64,000 nt of DNA from Reticulitermes speratus (taxonomy: Eukaryota > Arthropoda > Insecta > Blattodea > Rhinotermitidae), in contig JAJKFL010000010.1 in NCBI GenBank assembly GCA_021186555.1, forward strand, positions 21,160,586-21,224,585, given 5' to 3'. Below, piece after piece: positions 43,185 to 55,143 of this stretch (position 1 is the stretch's first letter; every line of letters begins with the position of its first letter). The position numbers and the translations under genes are program-made. The notes below the pieces were generated by a model. It was not told the origin of the DNA, did not search any database, and was given only the letters and a program-made list of their open reading frames with translations.

Positions 43185-44229
43185 GTGTGGTGTTGCAACA
43201 GTAACTGTAGGAAGCTCAACCTATTTTAAAAAATGATATCAAAAGTAGCCTTTCAATTATCCTAGGGTTTAAATTCGAACGACTCTTCAGCTATGTAGCG
43301 TTTAAAGTTGATAATATTTTAGATGAATCAATGATCGTACGGTGCACCGAGGTCGGCAGCATGTGGGGAAGTAAAGGTCTGTACAGTGCACCTAGACTGG
43401 CATTGAAAGATTAAGATAACAATGTTACAATATTTCTTAATCACTGTTTCTTCCTCGTAGTATGAATTGATCTATGAAAATTTTAACTACTGAGAAAGCA
43501 TGGTATATAATTAATGGAATGAACATACACAAATTATATGTAAATATTAGGAGTAATACGTCGTGTACATTGAGAGAGAATAATTTGTTATACTTTAGTG
43601 GAACTTTTGTATTGTAAAGTGTAGAATGTGAAAATATTATTTGATTAATAAATAAATAAATTAATAAATTAATTAATAATTAATAAATTAATTAATAATT
43701 AATAAAATATATTTAACAAAGACAAGGTGGTAACCGAGACGAACGTGCTTTAAATTCGTAAAACGTGATAATTTAGGAATCTGTAATATAATTTATTATA
43801 CACAGAAATGATCACTAAGTGTTGTAATTTTTTCTTATGTATTTCCTATAGATTGAAGGAAAATTACTGAAACATCTACAGGAAGAGATCCTTTTTGTAA
43901 GTTTCCCTACAACTTCTTTAAACTCATTGTTACATATTAATAACTTTGCTTTCCATCTAAGAGTTGGAAATTCCTACAGTTGTAAAGGGACACAGTATCA
44001 ATGAGTACAACGTACACTTTATATTGCAATTCATTTCCTTTCCAGTTATAATTTCTGAAACGTTTCCAATAAATAAATAAATAAATAAATAAATAATATT
44101 ATTGTAATATGTGGTCATGACAGAGTGTAAGAAGCGATTTGTTCTAGTGCCATTTTGTCCACCATAAATCCCACGTGAACTGACTCGGGAATGTCCACGA
44201 GCCTTCGCTTTGACATCGTACATAAGAAG
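43185..44229. other. Unassigned AT-rich sequence
   Basis: AATTAATA-type simple repeats at about 43648-43708 and (AAAT)n at 44069-44095. A stretch at about 44125-44190 (CCATTTTGTCCACCATAAAT) looks like a piece of SINE family C on the minus strand. Confidence 0.4.
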
Positions 44230-44300
44230 ACTTCGACTGCTTGACTCTTTAAGATGGGACCGATAGGTTTTCCCGAAACGTCGGTCAACTAACTAACAAT
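44230..44300 (+). other. Decayed hammerhead, GGGACA lineage
   Basis: TTTAAGA, T, GGGACCGATAGGTTTTCCC, GAAACGTCGG: same lineage as 431-616, with C3 and G5 positions lost. Confidence 0.5.
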
Positions 44301-44451
44301 CCACTCTGTGTCCTAGAAGAACGAAGACCATATTTATACCGCGGTGGATGCCTGAAATCATGCATTTTTGGTGATAAGCAACATGCAACACACAGTGGCC
44401 TTTTAACCTCTTAAAGACGAAGCGTGAAGTGTTTTGTATAAATATTCAGTC

Positions 44452-46410
44452 CGTACCGCGCAGTAAACACACTCCGTCTCAGTTATACAAACCAGTCAGT
44501 TAATGCTGTACAGTGAAATAATCGCTGTTTGTTCTGAGATCCACACAAAACACATAAATACAGTCCGTACCGCGCAGTAAACACACTCCGTCTCAGTTAT
44601 ACAAACCAGTCAGTTAATGCTGTACAGTGAAATAATCGCTGTTTGTTCTGAGATCCACACAAAACACATACAGTCCGTACCGCGCAGTAAACACACTCCG
44701 TCTCAGTTATACAAACCAGTCAGTTAATGCTGTACAGTGAAATAATCGCTGTTTGTTCTGAGATCCACACAAAACACATAAATACGTCCGTACCGCGCAG
44801 TAAACCACTCCGTCTCAGTTATACAACCGTCAGTTAATGTGTACAGTGAAATAATCGCTGTTTGTTCTGAGATCCACACAAAACACATAAATACAGTCCG
44901 TACCGCGCAGTAAACACACTCCGTCTCAGTATAAAACAGTCAGTAATGCTGTACAGTGAAATAATCGCTGTTTGTTCTGAGATCCACACAAAAACATAAA
45001 TACAGTCCGTACCGCGCAGTAAACACACTCCGTCTCAGTTATACAAACCAGTCAGTTAATGCTGTACAGTGAAATAATCGCTGTTGTTTGAGATCCACAC
45101 AAAACACATAAATACAGTCCGTACCGCGCAGTAAACACACTCCGTCTCAGTTATACAAATCAGTCAGTTAATGCTGTACAGTGAAATAATCGCTGTTTGT
45201 TCTGAGATCCACACAAAACACATAAATACAGTCCGTACCGCGCAGTAAACACACTCCGTCTCAGTTATACAAATCAGTCAGTTAATGCTGTACAGTGAAA
45301 TAATCGCTGTTTGTTCTGAGATCCACACAAAACACATAAATACAGTCCGTACCGCGCAGTAAATACACTCCGTCTCAGTTATACAAACCAGTCAGTTAAT
45401 GCTGTACAGTGAAATAATCGCTGTTTGTTCTGAGATCCACACAAAACACATAAATACAGTCCGTACCGCGCAGTAAACACACTCCGTCTCAGTTATACAA
45501 ATCAGTCAGTTAATGCTGTACAGTGAAATAATCGCTGTTTGTTCTGAGATCCACACAAAACACATAAATACAGTCCGTACCGCGCAGTAAACACACTCCG
45601 TCTCAGTTATACAAACCAGTCAGTTAATGCTGTACAGTGAAATAATCGCTGTTTGTTCTGAGATCCACACAAAACACATACAGTCCGTACCGCGCAGTAA
45701 ACACACTCCGTCTCAGTTATACAAACCAGTCAGTTAATGCTGTACAGTGAAATAATCGCTGTTTGTTCTGAGATCCACACAAAAACATACAGTTCGTACC
45801 GCGCAGTAAACACACTCCGTCTCAGTTATACAAATCAGTCAGTTAATGCTGTACAGTGAAATAATCGCTGTTTGTTCTGAGATCCACACAAAACACATAA
45901 ATACAGTCCGTACCGCGCAGTAAACACACTCCGTCTCAGTTATACAAATCAGTCAGTTAATGCTGTACAGTGAAATAATCGCTGTTTGTTCTGAGATCCA
46001 CACAAAACACATAAATACAGTCCGTACCGCGCAGTAAACACACTCCGTCTCAGTTATACAAACCAGTCAGTTAATGCTGTACAGTGAAATAATCGCTGTT
46101 TGTTCTGAGATCCACACAAAACACAAATACAGTCCGTACCGCGCAGTAAACACACTCCGTCTCAGTTATACAAACCAGTCAGTTAATGCTGTACAGTGAA
46201 ATAATCGCTGTTTGTTCTGAGATCCACACAAAACACATACAGTCCGTACCGCGCAGTAAACACACTCCGTCTCAGTTATACAAACCAGTCAGTTAATGCT
46301 GTACAGTGAAATAATCGCTGTTTGTTCTGAGATCCACACAAAACACATAAATACACTGTGTGGGCAGAACATAGAATTTGTGACTGTTAAACCTGGTGGT
46401 ACATATAGTA
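44452..46410. repeat. 114-bp satellite array 2
   Basis: About 17 copies of the unit described at 17020-18660, ending with the same flank (ACTGTGTGGGCAGAACATAG ... GTACATATAGTAACC at 46349-46411). Copies here are more uniform, except for clusters of single-base deletions at 44780-44995 and 45065-45095 and loss of the AATACA end in several units. Confidence 0.95.
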
Positions 46411-46873
46411 ACCGGTAGGCTTCAAAAGGTTTAAGGTTCCGTTCTTTCTGCAGTTAGAGGTGGAGAAGAATGTCTTGCTCCAAACGAAAGTTCATTTCCC
46501 TTTAAAAGGTCTCATACTTAATTATCGAGGAAATTGAGTTTCAGTCTTCTCAATTAAGGGCAAACAGCTATTTTCAAAACAAATTTAGCAAACTTGCTTT
46601 AACTGAAATGCGTAGAGCCGAGCAACTGCTTTCACTAACAACACTTTACATTTTCAAAACCTCCATAACAGTAATACATCTAATTCAATGGACCCTGCCT
46701 GCCTCAGATTCAAGTTGTGTAGTGTTACGTCACTAGTCACATGTCCGTCATATGATTAGCGCTCATAATAATCATAATAATCCACTGAATCTTTCGTCAG
46801 CTGTTTCTTTATTCGTGTATCGAACCAAACGATATTTTTTTCTATCGAAGTCATACCATCACCTTGTACTACG
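46411..46873. other. Unassigned sequence
   Basis: Nothing recognised. Confidence 0.3.
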
Positions 46874-47578
46874 TAAGGTGGGGCGCCGACATGCAATTTT
46901 TAGTTGTGCAATGGTTTGATTGCATGAATAACAACCGAAGAGTTAAATGGGACTCCGCCGACTTGCAACCGTTTAGTCTGCAAACTGTTTAGTTTCTAAT
47001 TTTCCACAAACCGATAGAAATCGTCTGATTGCGCAATCATTTTGTAAACAACAGGATCCAATGGACGTCCGCTCACATGACACAAAACAGTCTCTTCTTA
47101 TAACTAAAGCAAGCAACATGTCTTTGCTCTTAGAACAAAGTAAGTTAATTTATTTTTTAAATTTATGTCTGCTAATAAACTTTTATTACTAATTGGTAAA
47201 TTAATTGATTTTATCCTCCGATGTCCCCTAAACCTGTGAATTTAACAAAAATATTTTAAAACAATTTTCTTGGAATAGTTAGCCCTTTTTTTCCCTTTTT
47301 TCACTAAATAATAATTGAATTAAGAAACAATATATTTTCAATATGTTTTATTTTTCATTTCTTACGAAACATTTTGACCTTTTCATTTTCAAATCATGTG
47401 CTGACGGTTTTTTTTCAACTGAATAATTTAAAAGTAAATTTGCACAAGTTATATTCTATTTTGTTTATTTTAAAAGTAATTGTTCATGAGTTTTTTTTTT
47501 ATCAAATGCTAATGTCTCTTTAATTGATTATTTCTCAAGTAATATATTTCACGGAAAAATGATTTACGTATACATATA

Positions 47579-48164
47579 CAGGGCATACACAAAAGAATGG
47601 TGCGGTTTCAAAAGTGAATAAAAACTTTATGTCTCAAATTACACGGACACAACATACACCGTCAGCGGCGGCAACTGTCCAAGTTTCTCATGCGCTACCA
47701 GCAGTTCGCTTCTCATGCTTACTGCGTGGCCGCGGGGCCAGTTTCAAAGATGGCGTTGCAGCAGGAGAAGCAGAAGACGTGCTGCTGCAAATGGAGACAA
47801 GAACCTTCTCCCTTGGCCACCCCGTTCGCCAGATCTTACACCGTGCGATTTCTTTCTTTGGGGGTTCGTTAAAGACAGCGTTTATGTACCACCATTGCCC
47901 TCGTCCATCCATGAAATTCGTGATCGGATAACGCATGCACTGCAGGCCATTACAGCGGACATGCTACACCGGGTCTGGGATGAGTTTGATTACCGTGTGG
48001 ATGTGTGTCGTGTGACCCAGGGTGCACACATTGAAGGATTGTAATTACCAAATGAGAAACTTGGACAGTTTCCGCCGCTGACGGTGTATGTTGTGCCCGT
48101 GTAAGGAGAGACATAAATTATTTATTCACTTTTGAAACCGCACCATTCTTTTGTGTATGCCCTG
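47579..48164 (+). mobile_element. Tc1/mariner-type deletion derivative, 586 bp
   Basis: Terminal repeats CAGGGCATACACAAAAGAAT-GGTGCGGTTTCAAAAGTGAAT and complement, with TA on each side. Sub-terminal sequences are also inverted (ACACCGTCAGCGGCGG... at 47657 and its complement near 48070). It contains the transposase C-terminus. Confidence 0.9.
47715..48044 (+). pseudogene. Tc1/mariner-superfamily transposase C-terminus
   Basis: In this frame LLPWPPRSPDLTPCDFFLWG carries the third catalytic aspartate of DDE/D enzymes, followed by FVKDSVYVPPLPSSIHEIRD and the C-terminal VDVCRVTQGAHIEGL before a stop. The two upstream catalytic acids and the DNA-binding region are deleted, so it is inactive. The first 40 or so codons derive from sub-terminal repeat sequence, not protein. 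Confidence 0.85.
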
Positions 48165-48424
48165 TATATGGTACACCATAATCAGAAAAAAATTGGGAAT
48201 ATTATTTGAAAATTTATTCTTCAGTTTTCTTCTCCTCGAAATTTCGAGGGCACAGATACAAGCCACTTCCACGAAGTCCATGTTGGAACTGAATCGGAAT
48301 CTATCGCATGTGTGCGGCTACGTCAGTCGACCGATCGTTTGATTGCATATGTGAGCGGGGCACGGCATCTCGGAATCAAACGATTGCAGAACTGAAAAAT
48401 TGCATGTCGGCGCCCTACCTTATA

Positions 48425-49036
48425 GTACATGGTCAATGTTATCAGTGTTAGCTCATACCTCACAGACAACAGAATGTATGTTTATGATATCCAGCCGTGA
48501 TTTGTCTTCATTACTGAGACACACAATGTTCTGTGTGAGGTACGTGCCTAAACTGAAGAAAGAATCACCCTGTTACTGGTGATGATAGAGAAGGGATTTA
48601 CTGTATAAAGCACGACGGCGAATGGTACTGTCAACACGTGACATAAATCAGTAATCCCCCACCAAAACGGAAAACAAACTGGCAGCCCATTGTTGTTATC
48701 TTCCTCAATATTCTCGATGTTTCAATTTATAAAGCATATATTTTGATCATAGAATTCAATACAACATGGAAACAAATTTGTTATCACAAAATAATATTTT
48801 TATATTGACAGCCATGGAGAATTTCTAATAAAACCGCGCGTTTACAAAAGATTGTGTATATCAATAAATATAGCGGAAAGGTTTTCAGACAGAAGGGACT
48901 CACATCTGACATTTTAAGAGTCAACAAGAACGCGGAATGTGGCCAAGTCCTTAACAATGCAGACAAAAGTGTTTGGTTTGGTAGACTCACAATAATCACG
49001 TGATAAAAACGTACACTACAGTAACATTGAATATAA
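48425..49036. other. Unassigned sequence
   Basis: Nothing recognised. Confidence 0.3.
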
Positions 49037-49300
49037 GGCCATGCCATGGCTCAGGCAGTTAGTCGCCGGTCTTCCACTGCGGAGGCCCGGGTTCGATCCC
49101 GGGTCAGTCCATCTGGGGTTTGTGGTGAACAAAGTGGCATTGGGACAGGTTTTTCTCCGAGTTGTCGGTTTTCCCCTGTCAATTTCATTCCACTGGTGCT
49201 CCATTACTTGTAAAACTTGGTAAAAAAATCTGCTCATTAAGGCTGTGGTGCGTCCGTAGCATCTGCTGCGGGGCCCTTCATCATGTAAAAAAAAAAAAAC
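49037..49300 (+). mobile_element. SINE family C with 8-bp target duplication
   Basis: Head GGCCATGCCATGGCTCAGGC, box B GGGTTCGATCCCGGGTC, a body shortened by about 35 bp before GCTGTGGTGCG, and an A-tail at 49287-49299. TTGAATAT at 49027-49034 and 49302-49309. Confidence 0.9.
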
Positions 49301-49541
49301 TTTGAATATTATTGCTACGTTACAGTGGATGTGATAATTTATATAAATTAAAATAATTGTTATTGAGATTAATATATCATAACAGAATATTCACTGATGT
49401 ATGAATATTCAATGTCAGAATATCAGTTATATTAGGCGTCAACATTTCCTGTAATTCCAGATTTTCAAGCAAGTTAAAAAGAAGAGACTTTCCCTTGAGG
49501 TAATAACCCGTCTGGCTGTGGACATAAGCACTTGTTGCTGT
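49301..49541. other. Unassigned sequence
   Basis: Nothing recognised. Confidence 0.3.
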
Positions 49542-49548
49542 CTAGTGC

Positions 49549-49858
49549 GGGGCACGCGGTGGCGCAGTTGGTTGAGGCACTGCGCTACAGGCCGGAAGGT
49601 CGCGGGTTCGATTCCCGATGGTGTCATTGGAATTTTTCATTGACATAATACTTTCGGCCGCACTGTGGCCCTGGGGTCGACTCAGCCCCTAACACAAATG
49701 AGTACCAGGAGTATTTCCTGGGGGGTAAAGGCGGCCTGTGCGCAGGGCTGACAACCATACCACCTTCATGTGCCGACTGTCCAGAATTCTGGGAGCCTCA
49801 ACCTCCTGAAACCCTAAGGGCCTGTACAGGCCTGTAATGCTTTTTGCTTTTTTTCTAC
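49549..49858 (+). mobile_element. SINE family B, complete copy
   Basis: Head GGGGCACGCGGTGGCGCAGT, box B CGCGGGTTCGATTCCCGATG, body and a T-rich tail. CTAGTGC at 49542-49548 and 49859-49865 is the target duplication. Confidence 0.93.
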
Positions 49859-50124
49859 CTAGTGCCGAGGTCAAGAATGCATGGAGCATTGCCTCCACTC
49901 TTATACGGCACGTCTTCTATTCGTTATTAATACAAATTTTAGGGACACTTTTGTCTTGTACGGATCGCCTATACGTTTAAACAGAGTAAAGATTGGGTTG
50001 TTACAACTCGCATTATTTTTTTTTAGGGACACTTTCCTCCGTAGAGTACAAACGTATGAGATATGTGTTTGTCACAGCGACGTTTCTGAGGATTGAAGTC
50101 GTTTGTTTTATGACGCTGTCTCGT

Positions 50125-50190
50125 TGTGTGAGTGGTTCCCGACGTTTCGAACTGGGTACTACGGTCCTTCGAAACGTCGGAAACCACTCA
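50125..50190. other. Small foldback of hammerhead 3' halves
   Basis: GAGTGGTTCCCGACGTTTCG is mirrored by CGAAACGTCGGAAACCACTC around an 18-bp loop. Both arms keep GAAACGTCGG, but neither has the CTGANGA core. Confidence 0.6.
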
Positions 50191-50350
50191 CCAAAAGACA
50201 CAGCCTATTATACCAGAAAATATGAGTCCTCATTTTACAGCTAGTTTACACGTAAAGTCTTAAACTGAATATTCAAATCCTCGATCATCGTTTAACGTGT
50301 TGTCCAGACACAGGGTTACATCCCAGAAGAATTGAACCTCCAGTAACAAG

Positions 50351-50610
50351 TGCCGTGCCATGGCTCAGGCGTTTAGTCGCCGGTCTGTCACCGCGGAGGC
50401 CCGGGTTCAATCCCGGGTCAGTCCATGTGGGATTTGTGGTGGACAAAATGACAGGTTTTCAACGAGTACTTCGGTTTTCTCCTATCACTTTCATTTCAAC
50501 GGTGTTCCATTACAAGGAAAAACGAAAAAACTGATGATCTTCATCACATGGTTGCACAAGAATCCTCAAGGCTGCGGTGCGTCCATAGCATCTGCTGCGG
50601 AGCCCTTCAA
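50351..50610 (+). mobile_element. SINE family C
   Basis: Head GTGCCGTGCCATGGCTCAGG, box B GGGTTCAATCCCGGGTC, 3' end TCTGCTGCGGAGCCCTTCA. No clear target duplication. A C run and an A run follow. Confidence 0.88.
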
Positions 50611-52165
50611 CCAACCCCCCCCCTCCCCAAAAAAAAAACACGGCTGTAAGGGCTTCATACCGTCACGAATCTTGAATTTTTTGCTTTGCATCCAGCTAAA
50701 ATGAGGTTAAGATGCGAAGGGCCCACACTAGGTCTATCGGACTTATGAAGGGTCTCTGTCAATTTAGTGTGGAGCAGTTGTGGAACATTGGATAGCAGAG
50801 GAGAACGGAATAACATGGGGAGAAATACCTGGTCCGATGTCACTTTATACCCCACAAATTCCACGTGACGTGGAATGGACGTGGTCAAAAGTTTCGCTTT
50901 GATTGGCCAATACTGAGCACTCTAGGCTGCAGCGAGACATTGCACGTGTCCCTATCAACATGCAATAACCTGTTTTCTCCTGTTGATCAGTAGTGACATC
51001 TGGTGGCAGTAAGACAAAAAACTTGTTTATTTTTAAGAATTATAATTGAACTTGTTTAATAACTCATGTCAAAGTGTACATACGCATGAAGACGCAAATG
51101 ATATTTGTTACAGGTATATTAACGTATTGGTTTGTTTTCTTCTGCCAGTAACAGAAAATAATTGTACAGTACCAAGTTTGATCAGTAGATGTCACCCTGC
51201 TATCAGCATCTTACAATTAGGGATACGGTTCTGGAGGGGGGAGCAAATGTAAGGCGATTGGCAGCTTGACATCTCCTCCCCCTTCAAGTTGCAATCGTGT
51301 GCATAATGGCGTAGAGAAAGACGAATGTAACTCGTGCGTGAATTAATTGTGACTTATCTTGTGTGTAGTGTGTGTTGTTATGTGCTTGTTCGTGTAACAA
51401 AGTGTTGAATGATTTAAAAGTATTATAATATTGCCTTTGTGGTGTCATTTTATATTGTAATGAAGTTGCAACGTGAATGCCAGTTAAGGATGTTTATGCA
51501 GTGGGTAGGATTGAGACGAAGTGGACATGTCTTGTGGATTGCTACCATGTCCTTCGCCGAGACGCGGAGAAGTGCACTGAAATTTTTAACTCGTAATGAT
51601 ACGTCCAGTTTTCGATGCAGCTGTTTAACGGTAAGTTTAATTGATCTTATACTGAATAAACTATTTATAAAGTAATGCGGAATTGGACGGAATTACAATG
51701 TGTTGTGACTTTTCAGGGAAAGTAGAATGGCGCCATTAATATTACGTACCATTAATAGCAATGTTGTTACTGCATGAACGTGTATCTTTTGTTTTGTAGA
51801 AGCCGTGAATGCCATTTTTATGGTTTCCATTTTCATGTTCATAACACGAAAGCATATAGCGCCGAATGTGTGCGTCTGTATGTTTTATCTGCTGGACGAA
51901 TTTTGATGAAATTTTTTATGAATATTATGCTATGAGTGGCGACTCCATACTTGTAATTCGTAATTGCTTGCAGGCGGTAATAATAGCATGACGGACCCAC
52001 AAACCTTGTAGGGTGGAATCGACATTATCCCCAGTTACTATCGTATAAAATGTATGTTAATAAATTATAAAAAAATTATTTGTCTTCTGTTACGGACTAT
52101 TTTTGTAGAATGTAAGCCAACAACATGGCCACAGAGCGAATATTTAATTTAGAAATTTTATATTG
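50611..52165. other. Unassigned sequence
   Basis: Weak resemblance of 51840-51930 to the GGACGAATTTTGATGAAATT string of family X-like repeats. The segment at about 50760-50870 may be a diverged SINE family C on the minus strand. No gene supported. Confidence 0.3.
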
Positions 52166-52256
52166 CTGTCACCGTGCATTTTCACTAATTTAATTCATTT
52201 TACACCAACTAATGCACACGTAAAACCACTTTATTGTATTTTTTATTGTAAAATGT

Positions 52257-52298
52257 ACCCCTACACGTGTTTCGATCATCGGATCATCGTCAGAGGTT
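52257..52298 (-). ncRNA. Hammerhead ribozyme motif
   Basis: Minus strand: CTGACGA, T, helix II GATC/GATC with loop CGAT, GAAA, 8-nt palindrome ACACGTGT, GTA, GGGG. Stem I is short (one wobble, two C/G pairs). Confidence 0.7.
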
Positions 52299-52654
52299 GT
52301 TTTAAAAGAGCCACTATCACTTCAACTGCATATTTTGAAGGGTCCAATAGCACTCGTGTCTTGATATTTGTTTTAAATTATCTGAATTGTAAAGTTCATA
52401 AAACATTAAAACTTATGATTTATAAGTTAAGGTCGTAGTTAAAATGTTTTGGTTAACGGCGTAGGTGCTGGTGTCAAGAATCGTGGTGTGTTGCTGTGGG
52501 CGTATGCTGTGTGTGTGCTGTTGTGAGGAGCGGTTGTGCTGTCTGTCGTCTGGTCAGTTTTACAATTCAGATAATTTAAAACACATATCAAGACACGAGT
52601 GCTATTGGACCATTCAAAATATGCAGTTGAAGTGATAGTGGCTTTTTTAAAAAA

Positions 52655-52697
52655 AAACCCTGACGATGATCCGAGGATCAAAACACGTGAAGAGGTA
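52655..52697 (+). other. Hammerhead partner with G12 mutated
   Basis: CTGACGA and helix II GATCC/GGATC persist, but GAAA reads AAAA and helix III reads ACACGTGA. The loss of G12 is expected to abolish cleavage. Confidence 0.7.
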
Positions 52698-52919
52698 CAT
52701 TTTACAATAAAAACTGCAATAAAGTGGGTTTACGTGTGCATTAGTTGGTGTAAAATAAATTGAATTTTAATTTAGGTCCGAGTTGGCTGGAACTTATTGA
52801 CAATTCAAACTGGGGCTATCGAACTTGTCACGGTGATAAATACAAAAATATACACAATTTTACGGTGTAAAATACTATAAACATTTTACAAAAACAGTAT
52901 TATAGTTCATCTTTGCCCA

Positions 52920-54420
52920 AAAAAAAAATTAATCTACACAGTAAAAGCAGTGTGTACTTAAGTATTCTTTTAAGGAAAATTTAAACTTTGTCTTTTCATT
53001 CGTAAGGATTGTCAGACTACGTGGTAAATTGTTAAAAATTTTTATGCCAGCATAAAATGTACTTTTTTTTGAAGAAAAGAAAGATATGTTGGCATTTGGT
53101 CTGTGAAGATAGTGCTTATTTCTTGTATTAATATTGTGTATAGATGAATTTATTTGAAACTTTTCTTGATTACTGACAGTGAAGTTCATTAGTGAAAGTG
53201 TATATTGACATGAAACAGGTAGAATCTCTAATTGTTTAAACAGACTTCTACATGAAGTTCTGGGTTGTGCAGCAGCCATAACGCTGACAATTTTCTTTTG
53301 TAAAGTGAAAATCTTCCTACTCTTGGAAGAATTACCCCAGAAAAATATTCCGTATTTTATAATAGAGTGAAAGTGTGTATTGTAAATTGATCTGAGAGTG
53401 TCAATGTTACTGATGTGGACCATCGACCTAACAGCATAACATGCTCCACTTAACTTAGGAATCATTTGTTCAGTACGGTTCTTCCAATTTAGATGGTATC
53501 AATCTGTAAACCAAGAAATTTTGTATCTACATTTTCGTCTATATACTTTCCTTATATCCAATACGTAGTGTGGAATGTGATAATGTTTGTTATAAAATTC
53601 ATTATATATGTTTTATCTAGATTTAAGACTAACGTATTAGCAGAACACAATTTAATCATATGAGAGAGAGAAAAATTTGACGCTGAACAGAAATCTTGGA
53701 AATTTCTGCTTGAAATTATGACACTAAAGTCATCAGCAAATAATGTTGGTTCGGATATAGAATTTATTATTAGGGGAAGGTCATTTATATATATTATGAA
53801 CAATAGAAGCCCTAGAATTGATCCTTGATGAATTCAATGTTTCAGTGTACCCCATTCAGAGAAAGAATTCTGAGATGTATTAGGTGATTTCACTTCTACC
53901 TTCTGTCTTCTATTAGTTAAATAGAACCTGAACCAATCTGCAGTTACTCCTCGAATGCCGTAGAAATGTAATTTAGCCAACAAAATTTCATGATGTACAC
54001 AGTCAAAAGCCTTTGCCAAATCACAGAAAATTCCTCCAACATGCATTTTTTGGTTAATAAATGTAAATACATTATCTGTTAGTCTGAAGGTAGCATTTTC
54101 AGTAGATATCCCTTTCCTAAAACCATGCTGTTCTGTGACCAGTATGTTGTTAGTATGCAGATGTTGCCTTAATCTGCTGTGCATAATTTTCTCTAATACC
54201 TTAGAAAAAACATTAATAAAGAAATAGGCCTATAATTTGTCATACTAGTTTTGTCTCCTATCTTGTAATTATTTTTAACCTTGTCGCTAAATGCAGATAA
54301 GTAATTAGTTTCATGCCCCGGCCGCTTTGTCCTCAAGGGAAATAACCCGGGCACACATTGAATAGGAGGCTGGCTGGTCCTCAGAGTCGGTATCAATATC
54401 AGTAACTGCAATAAATTTGC
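52920..54420 (-). pseudogene. LINE reverse transcriptase, broken (LINE epsilon)
   Basis: Read from 54411 leftward: SMTNYRPISLL (RT motif 1 region), then VTEQHGFRKGISTENA, IFCDLAKAFDCVHHEILLAK (motif A with its Asp), YGIRGVTADWFRFYLTNRRQ, a TGA stop where KHGVPQGS should be, then HQGSILGLLLFIIYINDLPL (motif B region), TLFADDFSVIISS (motif C with both Asp), and, after a further shift, the C-terminal region at 53465-52929 (CYAVRSMVHISN, IIKYGIFFWGNSS). It covers RT plus C-terminus of a jockey/CR1-group element. At least one in-frame stop and two frameshifts make it non-functional. No endonuclease is visible upstream. The poly-A-like run on the minus strand lies beyond 52920. Confidence 0.9.
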
Positions 54421-55140
54421 AACATACGTACAATTTGCAATAGTGTAACATTTCTGACTCGAATGTGACTACATCCTGTGGACATACCTCGCAAACCCAC
54501 GAAATAAAGTGGTTTTTATTTTAGAATATTAAGCTCATGTTATCTATACTATTAGAGATGAAGTTAAGTTTGTACGTACTGCATACGGGAAGGAGGGACG
54601 TTTGGAGTTACAGCTCCACTGATTCTTAACCTCGGCATTAATCTCTAATATTAACAGTTATATATTTGTAGGTGGGAAATTGTGCGTTATAGAAGTGGGG
54701 TTTATTACTCCTACTACGGACACGTTGTTACAAAAATTCAGATGTTACGAGACCAGCTGGTTTCCATAATTCATATTTCTTTCTCGCACGTCGATAAAAA
54801 AGTTTATCCATCGCCGTTGTTTGAATAGGCATGTATAGGATTATAGGATTTTGAATTGAAAGGGTTGTGCCCTTGAAGCTGCAGCAAGATACGAACAGCG
54901 AGTCCTTGACAAGCTGTCAGTAGCTTGTTTCCATAGCGACCGTGCTACAGGCGTCGCTGCCTGCATGCACCTAGCCCAGTTCTAAGCCAACGTGACTCAG
55001 CTGCATTCTCATCACCTTCACATTGACTTTACGTAATTCCATTGCGTGCCCTCAAACATGTCCGTAATATACAATGATAGTACCAACAAAATGCACAGAA
55101 GTGTGTTAAAAGTATTTAATACATTAACCAGCTTATGCGA
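54421..55140. other. Unassigned; possible Helitron-like 5' end
   Basis: TCTATACTATTAGAGATGAA at 54545 resembles the 5' end of Helitron-type repeats in insects, but no 3' hairpin with CTRR was found. Low support. Confidence 0.25.
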
Positions 55141-55143
55141 TTA

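Larger units (their letters stand above)
46876..48420. mobile_element. TIR DNA transposon, 1,545 bp, no transposase
   Basis: The left end AGGTGGGGCGCCGACATGCA-ATTTTTAGTTGTGCAATGG is matched by the complement of the right end (AGGTAGGGCGCCGACATGCA-ATTTTTCAGTTCTGCAATCG). The imperfect terminal repeat spans about 45-50 bp. TA lies on both sides (46874-46875, 48421-48422). The interior is AT-rich with no transposase of its own; a smaller Tc1/mariner-type element is nested at 47579-48164. I do not recognise the superfamily. Confidence 0.72.
52170..52775. mobile_element. Large foldback hammerhead element, about 600 bp
   Basis: The terminal box complement CACCGTGCATTTTC (52170) and tail complement ACACCAACTAATGCACACGT open the left arm; the right arm mirrors everything to TTAGTTGGTGTAAAAT near 52755. 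The arms are about 220 bp each, including ACTTCAACTGCATATTTTGA. The loop at about 52395-52555 is GT-rich on the right. Confidence 0.85.

Noticed and set aside
54545-54660. Helitron 5' end
   Set aside because: Only a loose TCTATACTATTA match; no 3' hairpin or CTRR end found, so noted as a possibility within an unassigned stretch.
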